Below, piece by piece: positions 1-7,038 of a stretch of 26,395 bases of DNA. Origin of the DNA: Bacillota bacterium (GTDB lineage Bacteria > Bacillota > Clostridia > Acetivibrionales > DSM-1351); assembly GCA_023431385.1 (NCBI GenBank), contig JAEYWA010000016.1, positions 1-26,395 on the forward strand. Reading direction: 5' to 3'. The notes beneath the pieces were generated by a model. That model made no database searches. It was not told the DNA's origin and was given only the letters and a program-made list of their open reading frames with translations. Position numbers and translations under genes: made by a program. Position 1 is the stretch's first letter, and each line of letters begins with the position of its first letter.

Positions 1-8
1 AGATAAAA

Positions 9-623
9 ATGAAAATAAATAAGCGAAAAATACAGGCTGCCGAAACAAAAAAAAGACTTTATGATAATGCCAAACGCTTATTCCTTGAGTATGGCGTTGA
101 TAATGTAAGTGTGGATTCTATTGCAAAAGCAGCAGGAGTAGCCAAAGGCTCTTTTTATGTACATTTCGAATCCAAGGACACTTTGGCTTCTATTTTACTC
201 ACTGACTATGTTAACGATGTAGACTCTGAGTATAAAATTTTTCTTGATAGCAAATTTAATAAAGAAACAGCGTCTAATTTACTTATTCTAATGGCCGAGA
301 AAATAGCTGAAGTTATTGAAGATAAAATTGGTTATGAAAAAATGAGAATCCTATACAAATCACACATATCAAACACAAATTATACTGGATATTCGATGAG
401 TTACAACAGAAAACTATACAAAATGTTTAGTTATATTCTTGAGAAGGGAATTGATCAGGAAGAGTTCAGAACTGACATTTCTGTTGATACACTTGCAAAT
501 CACCTTATTTTAGCCATGAGGGGTATTACCTTTGAATGGTCTATACGATACCCGGATTTTAATTTGAAGGAGCAATATTTGACACACTATAAAATTCTAC
601 TCAATGGAATAATTAAGCAATAA
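9..623 (+). CDS. TetR/AcrR-family transcriptional regulator
   Basis: This encodes a 204-residue one-component DNA-binding regulator. Residues about 12-58 form the TetR N-terminal helix-turn-helix domain: a first helix, then the segment with SIAKAAGVAKGSFYVHF, which is the family recognition-helix signature. The rest is an all-helical ligand and dimerisation domain with no recognisable ligand class, as is usual for TetR proteins. The ATG is only 8 bases from the window edge, so the ribosome site and promoter are not fully visible. The gene is followed by about 115 bases without features and then a hairpin terminator shared with the convergent patB-like gene, so it is the last gene of its unit. 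Its target is unknown; an efflux or stress gene upstream of the window is a common arrangement but cannot be checked here. Confidence 0.9.
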   Translation: MKINKRKIQAAETKKRLYDNAKRLFLEYGVDNVSVDSIAKAAGVAKGSFYVHFESKDTLASILLTDYVNDVDSEYKIFLDSKFNKETASNLLILMAEKIAEVIEDKIGYEKMRILYKSHISNTNYTGYSMSYNRKLYKMFSYILEKGIDQEEFRTDISVDTLANHLILAMRGITFEWSIRYPDFNLKEQYLTHYKILLNGIIKQ

Positions 624-739
624 CGCAGACAAAATCCGCTTTTCCAGCATACATAGCATCCAAGTATTGCTTCTCAAAGCTGCTTTGTGTTCGTTCTAAT
701 TATTCTGTCATAGAAAATATATAAATTTCTATACGTTGA

Positions 740-786
740 AAAAGCAAGACAAGAGAGCCCTAAAAAAACTCCCTTGTCTTGCTTTT
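740..786. terminator. bidirectional hairpin terminator between tetR-type gene and patB
   Basis: Arms at 740-753 (AAAAGCAAGACAAG) and 773-786 (CTTGTCTTGCTTTT) are perfectly complementary over 14 bp, with a 19-base loop. T-rich sequence lies on the 3' side in both directions. It can end transcription of the TetR gene from the left and of the C-S lyase gene from the right. On the minus strand the first arm is part of the lyase coding sequence, and the lyase stop codon (760-762) sits in the loop. Confidence 0.8.
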
Positions 787-1953
787 ATTTACTGCAGCCT
801 CCAGCTGTCCAAAAGCCCTTTCGAGTATCTTTCTGGGACATGCAATATTAATCCTCTGAAAACCTCTCCCTTCCTCACCGAACATGAGTCCATTGTCAAG
901 CCATAGCTTTGCCTCATTTGATATGAGGTCTTCAAGGTCACTGTCCGATAAGCCCAGAGCATTGAAATCCAGCCATACAAGGTACGTTCCCTGAGGTTCA
1001 ACAAGCTTTATCTGAGGAAGCTGCTCCTTTAAAAAGCTTCTCACAAATGTTAAATTATCTGATAAATAAGTCTTTAACCGCAAAAGCCATTCAGCTCCAT
1101 ATTCGTAAGCCGCCCGGCAAGCAACCAGCCCCATGGTGTTCAGTTGGCTGTAGCCGCTCTTTACAATTTCCTCTTCAAACCTGTACTTCATATTTCTATC
1201 CTGAATAAAGATATTGGAGACCTGAAGTCCAGCCAGATTAAAGGTCTTGCTTGGTGCTGTACAGGTTATTGTCATAGCTCCGAACTCAGGCTTAAGGCTG
1301 GCAAACACAAGGTGCGTGTATCCTTCATAAATGAAATCCGCGTGAATTTCATCAGCTATAACTATAACATTGTGCTTTACGCAGATATCACCAAGCCTTA
1401 TGAGTTCTTCCCTGGTCCATACCCTTCCTACAGGGTTGTGAGGATTACAGAGCACGAAAAGCTTAACATTATTTGAGATGATTTTTGATTCAAAGTCCTC
1501 AAAATCCATTTTGTAAACGCCACTGTCATTAATCAGAGGATTGTTAACAAGAATTCTCCTGTTTGCCAATATAGTTTCCGAAAATGGATAATAAACAGGC
1601 TGCTGAATTATAACACTATCACCTTTTTCAGTAAAAGCCCTGATAGCCGTAGCTATTGCAAAAACAATTCCGGGAGTTTTAACCAGCCAGTCAGGCCGGA
1701 TATTCCATCCGAAATGATGGGAATACCATTTATATAATGTAGAAAAGTAATCTTCTTTGACTTCAGAATATCCGAATATCCCGTGCTCACTGACTTTTAC
1801 CAGTGCTTCGGTCACCTCTGGCAGGGTTTTGAAATCCATATCGGCTACCCAAAGCGGTATCGCATCCTCAGGCTTTCCCCTTTGCGTTGCAAAGTCATAT
1901 TTAATGGAATTTGTATTCCTTCGATCAATTATTTCGTCAAAATCATATACCAT
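760..1953 (-). CDS. patB: PatB/MalY-type pyridoxal-phosphate aminotransferase (cystathionine beta-lyase, C-S lyase)
   Basis: This is a 397-residue fold-type I PLP enzyme of the MalY/PatB group, which cleaves cystathionine or cysteine S-conjugates to a thiol, pyruvate and ammonia. The N-terminus contains DFDEIIDRRNTNSIKYD and PLWVADMDF, both typical of the group. The PLP-binding features follow in order: the NPHNPVGRVW segment (Asn about 170), ADEIHADFIY (Asp about 201) and the Schiff-base lysine in APSKTFNLAGLQ (Lys236). Length is normal apart from a C-terminal tail encoded by a terminator arm. ATG 1953 is preceded by GGAGAGG. A strong promoter lies about 100 bases upstream. It is divergent from cysteine synthase, consistent with a role in sulfur amino-acid metabolism. 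The precise substrate (cystathionine or cysteine conjugate) cannot be decided from sequence. Confidence 0.88.
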   Translation of the reverse strand: MVYDFDEIIDRRNTNSIKYDFATQRGKPEDAIPLWVADMDFKTLPEVTEALVKVSEHGIFGYSEVKEDYFSTLYKWYSHHFGWNIRPDWLVKTPGIVFAIATAIRAFTEKGDSVIIQQPVYYPFSETILANRRILVNNPLINDSGVYKMDFEDFESKIISNNVKLFVLCNPHNPVGRVWTREELIRLGDICVKHNVIVIADEIHADFIYEGYTHLVFASLKPEFGAMTITCTAPSKTFNLAGLQVSNIFIQDRNMKYRFEEEIVKSGYSQLNTMGLVACRAAYEYGAEWLLRLKTYLSDNLTFVRSFLKEQLPQIKLVEPQGTYLVWLDFNALGLSDSDLEDLISNEAKLWLDNGLMFGEEGRGFQRINIACPRKILERAFGQLEAAVNKSKTREFF

Positions 1954-2054
1954 ATGGCCTCTCCTTCAATCCTAGTAATGTTAACCCTGAAAAACTTTTT
2001 ATACAAATTTCTATTTATGTTCCCATATTTTATTATTTATATTAATTATTCATA

Positions 2055-2083
2055 ATATTACTCCCTCAAGCATTCAAAGTCAA
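2055..2083 (-). promoter_or_regulatory. sigma-A promoter of the patB-type gene
   Basis: Read on the minus strand, TTGACT (2083-2078) is separated by exactly 17 bases from TAATAT (2060-2055). This is close to the consensus TTGACA-17-TATAAT and correctly oriented toward the C-S lyase gene. Confidence 0.72.
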
Positions 2084-2129
2084 TATCCTACTAAACATAT
2101 ATAATTAATATATTTTTTACTAATTCTTG

Positions 2130-2158
2130 TTGACACTATAATCTATTTGTTATATAAT
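2130..2158 (+). promoter_or_regulatory. sigma-A promoter of cysK
   Basis: A perfect consensus promoter: TTGACA at 2130-2135, a 17-base spacer, then TATAAT at 2153-2158. Transcription should begin near 2165, leaving a leader of about 95 bases ahead of the cysK ATG. Confidence 0.85.
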
Positions 2159-2259
2159 GAATTCATAGTAATTATATATGAAATGTATGATATCTGCTTG
2201 TTCTAATTTGCACTAAATTAAAATAAAGATAAATAATTTAATAAAAGGAGAGTATTCAT

Positions 2260-3192
2260 ATGTCAAAAATTTATAAGAGCCTAACTGATTTAATCGGTAA
2301 AACACCTTTGTTGGAATTAACTAATTATGAAAGAAAACACGATCTAAAAGCTAAAGTAGTTGCGAAGCTTGAATATTTCAACCCCGCTGGAAGTGTGAAA
2401 GACAGAATAGCAAAGGCTATGATTGATGACGCAGAAGAAAAAGGAATATTAAAGCCTGGGTCGGTAATAATTGAACCTACAAGTGGTAACACTGGAATCG
2501 GATTAGCTTCGGTAGCTGCGGCAAGAGGCTACAGAATAATTCTTACAATGCCTGAAACAATGAGTATTGAACGTAGAAATCTATTAAAGGCTTACGGTGC
2601 CGAGCTTGTACTTACCGAAGGTGCAAAAGGAATGAAAGGTGCCATAGCAAAGGCCGAAGAGCTTGCCAAGGAAACTCCGAGCAGCTTTATACCTGGACAA
2701 TTTGTAAATCCTGCAAACCCTGCAGTTCATAAAGCTACAACGGGACCTGAGATATGGGAGGATACCGACGGAAAGGTGGATATCTTTGTTTCAGGAATCG
2801 GAACAGGCGGAACCATCAGCGGTACAGGAGAATATTTAAAATCTAAGAATCCTGACGTAAAAATTATTGCGGTTGAACCAGCCAGCTCACCGGTTCTGTC
2901 CAAAGGGACTCCTGGACCTCACAAAATCCAGGGAATCGGAGCGGGTTTTGTTCCAGATACACTAAACACTAATATTTATGATGAGATTATAACTGTTGAA
3001 AATGATGATGCATTTGCTTCAGGCAGAGAAATATCAAAAGTTGAGGGGCTATTGATCGGTATTTCCTCCGGTGCAGCACTCTGGGCAGCGACCGAGGTAG
3101 CAAAGCGTCCTGAGAATTCTGGTAAGACTATAGTGGTATTACTCCCTGATACAGGTGAAAGATACCTCTCCACTCCTTTATTCTCAGAATAG
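2260..3192 (+). CDS. cysK: cysteine synthase A (O-acetylserine sulfhydrylase)
   Basis: This cytoplasmic PLP enzyme makes L-cysteine from O-acetylserine and sulfide. The 310-residue protein has the normal length for CysK. It shows the full signature: NPAGSVKDRIAKAMI with the Schiff-base lysine (Lys47), the substrate loop PTSGNTGIGLA (about 73-83), the phosphate-binding GTGGTISGTGEYLK, and GISSGAALWAA near the C-terminus. ATG 2260 has AAAAGGAG nine bases upstream. The gene has its own consensus promoter and its own terminator at 3265-3310, so it is probably monocistronic. No serine acetyltransferase (CysE) is adjacent. Placement beside a C-S lyase and upstream of CoA genes that consume cysteine suggests a sulfur-metabolism neighbourhood, but not a shared transcript. 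Confidence 0.96.
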   Translation: MSKIYKSLTDLIGKTPLLELTNYERKHDLKAKVVAKLEYFNPAGSVKDRIAKAMIDDAEEKGILKPGSVIIEPTSGNTGIGLASVAAARGYRIILTMPETMSIERRNLLKAYGAELVLTEGAKGMKGAIAKAEELAKETPSSFIPGQFVNPANPAVHKATTGPEIWEDTDGKVDIFVSGIGTGGTISGTGEYLKSKNPDVKIIAVEPASSPVLSKGTPGPHKIQGIGAGFVPDTLNTNIYDEIITVENDDAFASGREISKVEGLLIGISSGAALWAATEVAKRPENSGKTIVVLLPDTGERYLSTPLFSE

Positions 3193-3264
3193 CAGTTAGC
3201 TATCAACGTGAGTTAGTACCTCATATGTAATTTACTTTTTAACTTTTCTCCAAAATAAAATAAA

Positions 3265-3310
3265 AAAAACAGGCAGAAGCACGCATTATATCTTGCTCCT
3301 GCCTGTTTTT
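3265..3310 (+). terminator. Rho-independent terminator of cysK
   Basis: AAAAACAGGCAG (3265-3276) pairs with CTGCCTGTTTTT (3299-3310). The stem continues past one mismatch with AGCA/TGCT. The T-run follows the GC-rich stem. It lies 73 bases after the cysK stop. Confidence 0.85.
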
Positions 3311-3372
3311 ATTGCTAAAATATAACAAAAGCTTCTAACTGTAGCAAATTTTATCATAAAGGAGTTCACGTT

Positions 3373-4161
3373 TTGAACATATTGATAACTGCCGGCGGCA
3401 CCACTGAAAGAATAGACAATGTCAGGACTATAACCAACAATTCCACAGGTAAGCTTGGTGCCGCAATAGCTGATACAATGTCCATCCAGGCTGGTTTCCC
3501 GGTAGGTAAAATATATTATGTCTGTGGTCAGAATTCAGCAGTCCCTGAATCGGATAAAGCCCACATAATCAGAGTAAGCGATGTAAATGATCTTATTCAA
3601 AAGCTAAAAAATATATTGACAACTGTAAAAATTGACGCAGTAATCCATTCAATGGCTGTGAGTGACTATACCGTTGATTTCCTGACAACCAAGAGCAAGC
3701 TTGCCTCATCAATTTCAAGTTTGGCATCTGAACAGCAGCAAGCCGGGAATACAGACCCTAAGGTACTCTCTGAATGGATTCTCGGAAATGCCTTTTCAAA
3801 TATGGAAGCATTTAGTTCCGATAGTAAGGTCAGCTCCGATATAGATGATATGGTAATCCTTATGAAAAGGACCCCAAAGGTAATCGGTCTGATAAAGCAG
3901 TTTCAGCCCTCAACGCTTTTGGTGGGATTTAAGCTTTTAAGCAATGTTTCTCATGAAGCTCTTATAGACACAGCATATAATCTCTTAATAAAGAACAAAT
4001 GTGAACTGGTGCTGGCAAACGATCTTGCAGAGATAGCAGGAGACAAGCATAAAGGTTATCTGGTAGAAGCAGATAAATCCTATGAAACCTTCGAAACGAA
4101 AGCCGGAATTGCAGAAGGTATTGTAACACGATTGAATACTCTTCTTACCAAAACAGCTTAA
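3373..4161 (+). CDS. coaB: phosphopantothenate-cysteine ligase (monofunctional CoaB)
   Basis: CoaB joins 4'-phosphopantothenate to L-cysteine, the second step of coenzyme A synthesis, using a nucleotide triphosphate. The 262-residue protein opens with ILITAGGTTERIDNVRTITN and NSTGKLGAAIAD, the CoaB nucleotide-binding fold. It continues with AVSDYTVDF and then KRTPKVIGLIKQ, VGFKLL and LANDL, which line the phosphopantothenoyl site in the family. It is not fused to the decarboxylase, unlike the common bifunctional CoaBC (Dfp); separate enzymes are known in streptococci and enterococci. The region around residues 105-155, between AVSDY and the TPKV motif, is longer than in bifunctional forms. 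The start is TTG at 3373, placed eight bases after AAAGGAG; no ATG fits the N-terminal fold. It is followed after 17 bases by coaC. Confidence 0.9.
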   Translation: MNILITAGGTTERIDNVRTITNNSTGKLGAAIADTMSIQAGFPVGKIYYVCGQNSAVPESDKAHIIRVSDVNDLIQKLKNILTTVKIDAVIHSMAVSDYTVDFLTTKSKLASSISSLASEQQQAGNTDPKVLSEWILGNAFSNMEAFSSDSKVSSDIDDMVILMKRTPKVIGLIKQFQPSTLLVGFKLLSNVSHEALIDTAYNLLIKNKCELVLANDLAEIAGDKHKGYLVEADKSYETFETKAGIAEGIVTRLNTLLTKTA

Positions 4162-4178
4162 CAAGAAAGGAATTAGCA

Positions 4179-4721
4179 ATGAAAAATATTATTTTAGGTG
4201 TTACAGGCAGTATCGCTGCATATAAGGCTGCTGACCTTGCCAACATTCTTACAAAGAAGGGCTATAATGTTGAGGCCATAATGACCCGGAGTGCCAAGGA
4301 ATTCATAACTCCCCTCACCTTTCAATCATTAACCAAAAACAAGGTATATTATGATATGTTTGAGGAAATAACTCCAAAAGATATCAAGCATATATCCCTC
4401 GCCCAAAAAGCAGACCTGTGTCTGATTGCTCCGGCATCGGCAAATATTATCGGCAAGCTGGCCAACGGTATTGCTGATGATATGCTTTCAACAGTAGTAA
4501 TGGCTATGAATAATGTACCTGTATATATCTGTCCTGCAATGAATACGAATATGTATATAAATCCTATCGTACAAAAGAATATTAGGTGTCTCTCTGAATT
4601 CGGATATAATTTTATAGAACCTAAAGAAGATATGCTTGCCTGCGGAGTTGTCGGTAAGGGTGCAATGGCTGACGTTAATAAAATTGTTGCAGCAGTGGAA
4701 GCCCACCAATGGAGGCTGTGA
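4179..4721 (+). CDS. coaC: phosphopantothenoylcysteine decarboxylase (monofunctional CoaC)
   Basis: CoaC is an FMN-dependent flavoprotein that decarboxylates 4'-phosphopantothenoylcysteine to 4'-phosphopantetheine, the third step of coenzyme A synthesis. The 180-residue protein shows the HFCD-family features in order: GVTGSIAAYKAADL at the N-terminus, the catalytic histidine in IKHISLAQKAD (His71), APASANIIGKLANGIADD, the PAMNTNMY substrate motif (119-126) and the catalytic cysteine in LACGVVGKGAM (Cys155). An AAAGGA site precedes ATG 4179. The gene lies 17 bases after coaB, the reverse of the C-then-B order in fused proteins. Its stop codon overlaps the ATG of the next gene in a TGATG arrangement, so translation is probably coupled. 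Confidence 0.93.
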   Translation: MKNIILGVTGSIAAYKAADLANILTKKGYNVEAIMTRSAKEFITPLTFQSLTKNKVYYDMFEEITPKDIKHISLAQKADLCLIAPASANIIGKLANGIADDMLSTVVMAMNNVPVYICPAMNTNMYINPIVQKNIRCLSEFGYNFIEPKEDMLACGVVGKGAMADVNKIVAAVEAHQWRL

Positions 4722-5701
4722 TGGAAAAAATAAATATTTCCCAAATACAGGGCATACGTATTGGACATGCCCAGAACCTTGAAGCCGCAACAGGCTGTAC
4801 TGTTATATTATGCCCCGAGGGTGCTGTCTGCGGCGTCGATGTCCGCGGTGGTTCGCCCGGCACAAGGGATACCGATGCGCTAAACCCCATCAACAATAGA
4901 AAATGTGTTCACGGAATATTGCTTGCGGGCGGAAGTTCTTTTGGGCTTGACGCCGCAGGAGGAGTTATGGAGTTCCTCGAAGAGAAAGGAATGGGCAGAG
5001 ATGTAGGTAAAACCATAGTACCGAATGTGTGCGCTGCCATTCTTTTCGACCTGAAATGTGGTGACTACAAGGTGCGTCCCGACAAGGAAATGGGTTACGC
5101 TGCCTGTGTAAACGCCTTTGTGCAGCAGCGCTTCATAAGCGGCAGCGTCGGAGCGGGTACCGGTGCACTGATAGGTAAGGTCAAAGGGAGTAAATATGCA
5201 ATGAAGGGCGGCGTCGGCAGTGCTGCATTTAAAGCAGGCGATCTAATGGCAGGTGCCGTAGTGGCAGTAAACTGTGTGGGTGATGTTTATGATTCGGCAG
5301 CTGGTAAAATCATTGCAGGAGTTCTATCGGAGGATAAAAGAAATCTTGATTCCTCAGAAGATTTGATTCTGAAGGCATATGACAACCATAGGGACCTCTT
5401 CAGCGAAAATACAGTTATAGGCTGTGTTATCACTAATGCCAGTCTCTCAAAGCCTCAGGCTGTCAAACTGGCCGCTATAGGCCAGAATGGAATAGCACGA
5501 ACTGTAAGACCTGCCCACTCAATATTTGATGGGGATACAATATTTACTCTGTGTACCGGTGAGGTGGATGCAACCTTTGATTCAGTGGCCATTCTTGCAG
5601 CCCGCGCTGTAGAAGCTGCAATAATTGATGCTGTAGTCAATGCGGAATCCCTTCACGGGTTCGTTTCCTACAAGCAGCTAGTTACTCATCAGTTAAGATA
5701 G
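4721..5701 (+). CDS. P1-family (DmpA/BapA/NylC-type) self-processing aminopeptidase
   Basis: Members of peptidase family P1 are proenzymes that cut themselves in two, exposing an N-terminal Ser/Thr nucleophile. Known members release N-terminal amino acids, including beta-amino acids, or hydrolyse nylon oligomers. The sequence carries the family blocks DVRGGSPGTRDTDAL, GILLAGGSSFGLDAAGGVM, GSVGAGTGALIGK and the predicted cleavage site in SENTVIGCVITNASL, with Thr231 as the likely nucleophile. I chose ATG 4721 rather than ATG 4709 because GGAGG at 4711-4715 is correctly spaced only for 4721. This gives 326 residues and a one-base overlap with coaC. The physiological substrate is unknown. Coupling to coaBC makes a beta-alanyl or pantetheine-related amide a tempting guess, but this is inference only. 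Confidence 0.88.
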   Translation: MEKINISQIQGIRIGHAQNLEAATGCTVILCPEGAVCGVDVRGGSPGTRDTDALNPINNRKCVHGILLAGGSSFGLDAAGGVMEFLEEKGMGRDVGKTIVPNVCAAILFDLKCGDYKVRPDKEMGYAACVNAFVQQRFISGSVGAGTGALIGKVKGSKYAMKGGVGSAAFKAGDLMAGAVVAVNCVGDVYDSAAGKIIAGVLSEDKRNLDSSEDLILKAYDNHRDLFSENTVIGCVITNASLSKPQAVKLAAIGQNGIARTVRPAHSIFDGDTIFTLCTGEVDATFDSVAILAARAVEAAIIDAVVNAESLHGFVSYKQLVTHQLR

Positions 5702-5817
5702 AGTTTTCAACAGGAAATTCTTTCCTTATGCATTTTATTAAGATATTGTGATTTCCAGAAAATTGTGATCAAGCAAACTTATATTATATGCAAGTATGGT
5801 TCAGTAGTTACATTTCG

Positions 5818-5826
5818 TGGTATAAT
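5818..5826 (+). promoter_or_regulatory. probable extended -10 promoter for hydE
   Basis: TGGTATAAT at 5818-5826 is a perfect extended -10 element. The region 17 bases upstream has only a weak -35 match, as is usual for extended -10 promoters. The hydE ATG is about 100 bases downstream. The rest of the 5702-5926 spacer shows only a small AGGAAA/TTTCCT hairpin just after the peptidase gene. Confidence 0.55.
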
Positions 5827-5926
5827 GATAATTACTATAGATTTAGTAGGAATTAATTTCCTACTCACTTTAACAAGTTGCAAAACCATATTGCCCAAAA
5901 ATAACCTGAGAGGCTTGGACACTTAT

Positions 5927-6961
5927 ATGAAACAATTAATAAATAAACTTTATGAAACTCAGAAATTATCGAGGAACGAGTTTACTACCATTTTAGATAA
6001 TATTGATGCCGATGCAAGCGAATACTTATTTGAAAAGGCAAGGGAAGTATCCCGACAAAACTTTGGAACCGCTATTTATACGAGAGGTTTGATCGAATTT
6101 ACAAATTACTGTAAAAACAATTGCTATTATTGTGGTATAGGGTCCGGCAATACAAATGCTGACCGTTACAGGCTTACAACCGAAGACATTCTCTCTTGCT
6201 GTAAAACAGGTTATGAACTTGGTTTCAGGACATTCGTACTTCAGGGTGGCGAAGATAATCACTATTCAGATGATGATATTGCTGATATAGTAAAAAAAAT
6301 AAAAAAAGGATATCCTGATTGCGCCATAACCCTTTCCACAGGTGAAAAAAGCTATGACGCCTATAAAAAGTTTTTTGAAGCGGGAGCAGACCGCTATTTA
6401 CTCAGACATGAAACAGCCAACGACGAGCATTATAAAAAACTTCATCCCCAAAATCTCTCTTTGGTGAACAGAAAGCAATGTCTATGCAATCTAAAAGAAA
6501 TTGGTTTCCAGGTTGGAACTGGTTTTATGGTAGGTTCTCCCTACCAAACAACAGAAAATCTTGCAGAGGATCTCCTTTTTATAAAAGAATTCAACCCACA
6601 CATGGTTGGTATAGGCCCATTTATTCCCCATAGCGAAACAAGGTTTGCCCAGGAGGCTCCCGGAAGTCTTGATCTGACGTTGGTATTAATAGGAATCATT
6701 AGACTAATGCTTCCCAGGACACTTATTCCAGCAACCACGGCACTGGGGACAATTAATTCTCAAGGTCGCGAGAAGGGTATTCTGGCAGGAGCAAATGTCG
6801 TTATGCCAAACCTGTCACCTGTGGCTGTGAGAAAGAAATATTCCTTGTACGACAACAAGATATGTACCGGCGAGGAGGCAGCAGAATGTAGATTCTGCCT
6901 ATCCAACCGGATGGAGAAAATTGGTTACAAGCTGGTGGTCGACAGAGGAGATTACAAGTAA
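5927..6961 (+). CDS. hydE: [FeFe]-hydrogenase H-cluster maturase HydE (radical SAM)
   Basis: HydE is a radical SAM enzyme that works with HydG and HydF to build the H-cluster of [FeFe] hydrogenases. The signature CKNNCYYC (Cys62, Cys66, Cys69) is the CX3CX2C motif for the SAM-binding 4Fe-4S cluster. A second C-terminal CX7CX2C motif (Cys313, Cys321, Cys324) is typical of HydE and separates it from biotin synthase and ThiH. I chose ATG 5927, giving 344 residues, the usual family size. The frame stays open upstream to 5765, but that stretch contains the promoter and a hydrophobic sequence unlike any HydE N-terminus. HydF, HydG and hydrogenase subunits are not adjacent, so hydE is a lone maturase gene here. 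A terminator follows at 6981-7018. Confidence 0.92.
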   Translation: MKQLINKLYETQKLSRNEFTTILDNIDADASEYLFEKAREVSRQNFGTAIYTRGLIEFTNYCKNNCYYCGIGSGNTNADRYRLTTEDILSCCKTGYELGFRTFVLQGGEDNHYSDDDIADIVKKIKKGYPDCAITLSTGEKSYDAYKKFFEAGADRYLLRHETANDEHYKKLHPQNLSLVNRKQCLCNLKEIGFQVGTGFMVGSPYQTTENLAEDLLFIKEFNPHMVGIGPFIPHSETRFAQEAPGSLDLTLVLIGIIRLMLPRTLIPATTALGTINSQGREKGILAGANVVMPNLSPVAVRKKYSLYDNKICTGEEAAECRFCLSNRMEKIGYKLVVDRGDYK

Positions 6962-6980
6962 ATTATTTTATGAAATGGTT

Positions 6981-7018
6981 AAGGGTCATCGGATTTAATT
7001 TTCCGCTGACCCTTTTTT
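6981..7018 (+). terminator. Rho-independent terminator of hydE
   Basis: AAGGGTCA (6981-6988) pairs with TGACCCTT (7007-7014). After one mismatch the stem continues with CGGA/TCCG, and a run of six T follows (7013-7018). The hairpin is also downstream of the convergent GH127 gene, but its T-tract favours plus-strand termination. Confidence 0.85.
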
Positions 7019-7038
7019 GGTCAATAACTTATACTCAG

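Larger units (their letters stand above)
1954..2259. other. divergent promoter region between patB and cysK
   Basis: This 306-base AT-rich spacer holds one near-consensus promoter for each flanking gene (2055-2083 minus, 2130-2158 plus). The -35 boxes lie about 46 bases apart. The patB leader is about 95-100 bases and the cysK leader about 95 bases. I saw no S-box, T-box or other convincing riboswitch fold in either leader, and no clear palindromic operator. Confidence 0.6.

Noticed and set aside
1976..2259. Possible S-box or T-box riboswitch ahead of cysK or patB
   Set aside because: The leaders are only about 95-100 bases, AT-rich, and show none of the conserved stems or the T-box sequence. 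No terminator-antiterminator pair precedes either start.
4709..4720. ATG 4709 as the start of the P1 peptidase
   Set aside because: The GGAGG ribosome site lies just after this codon (4711-4715) and is correctly placed only for ATG 4721.
5712..5726. Small hairpin AGGAAA-TTC-TTTCCT after the P1 peptidase gene
   Set aside because: A 6-bp AT-rich stem with a 3-base loop and no following T-run is too weak to call a terminator.
5765..5926. Upstream extension of the hydE reading frame (54 extra residues)
   Set aside because: The stretch contains an extended -10 promoter, codes for a hydrophobic sequence unlike HydE N-termini, and ATG 5927 gives the normal family length with correct cysteine positions.
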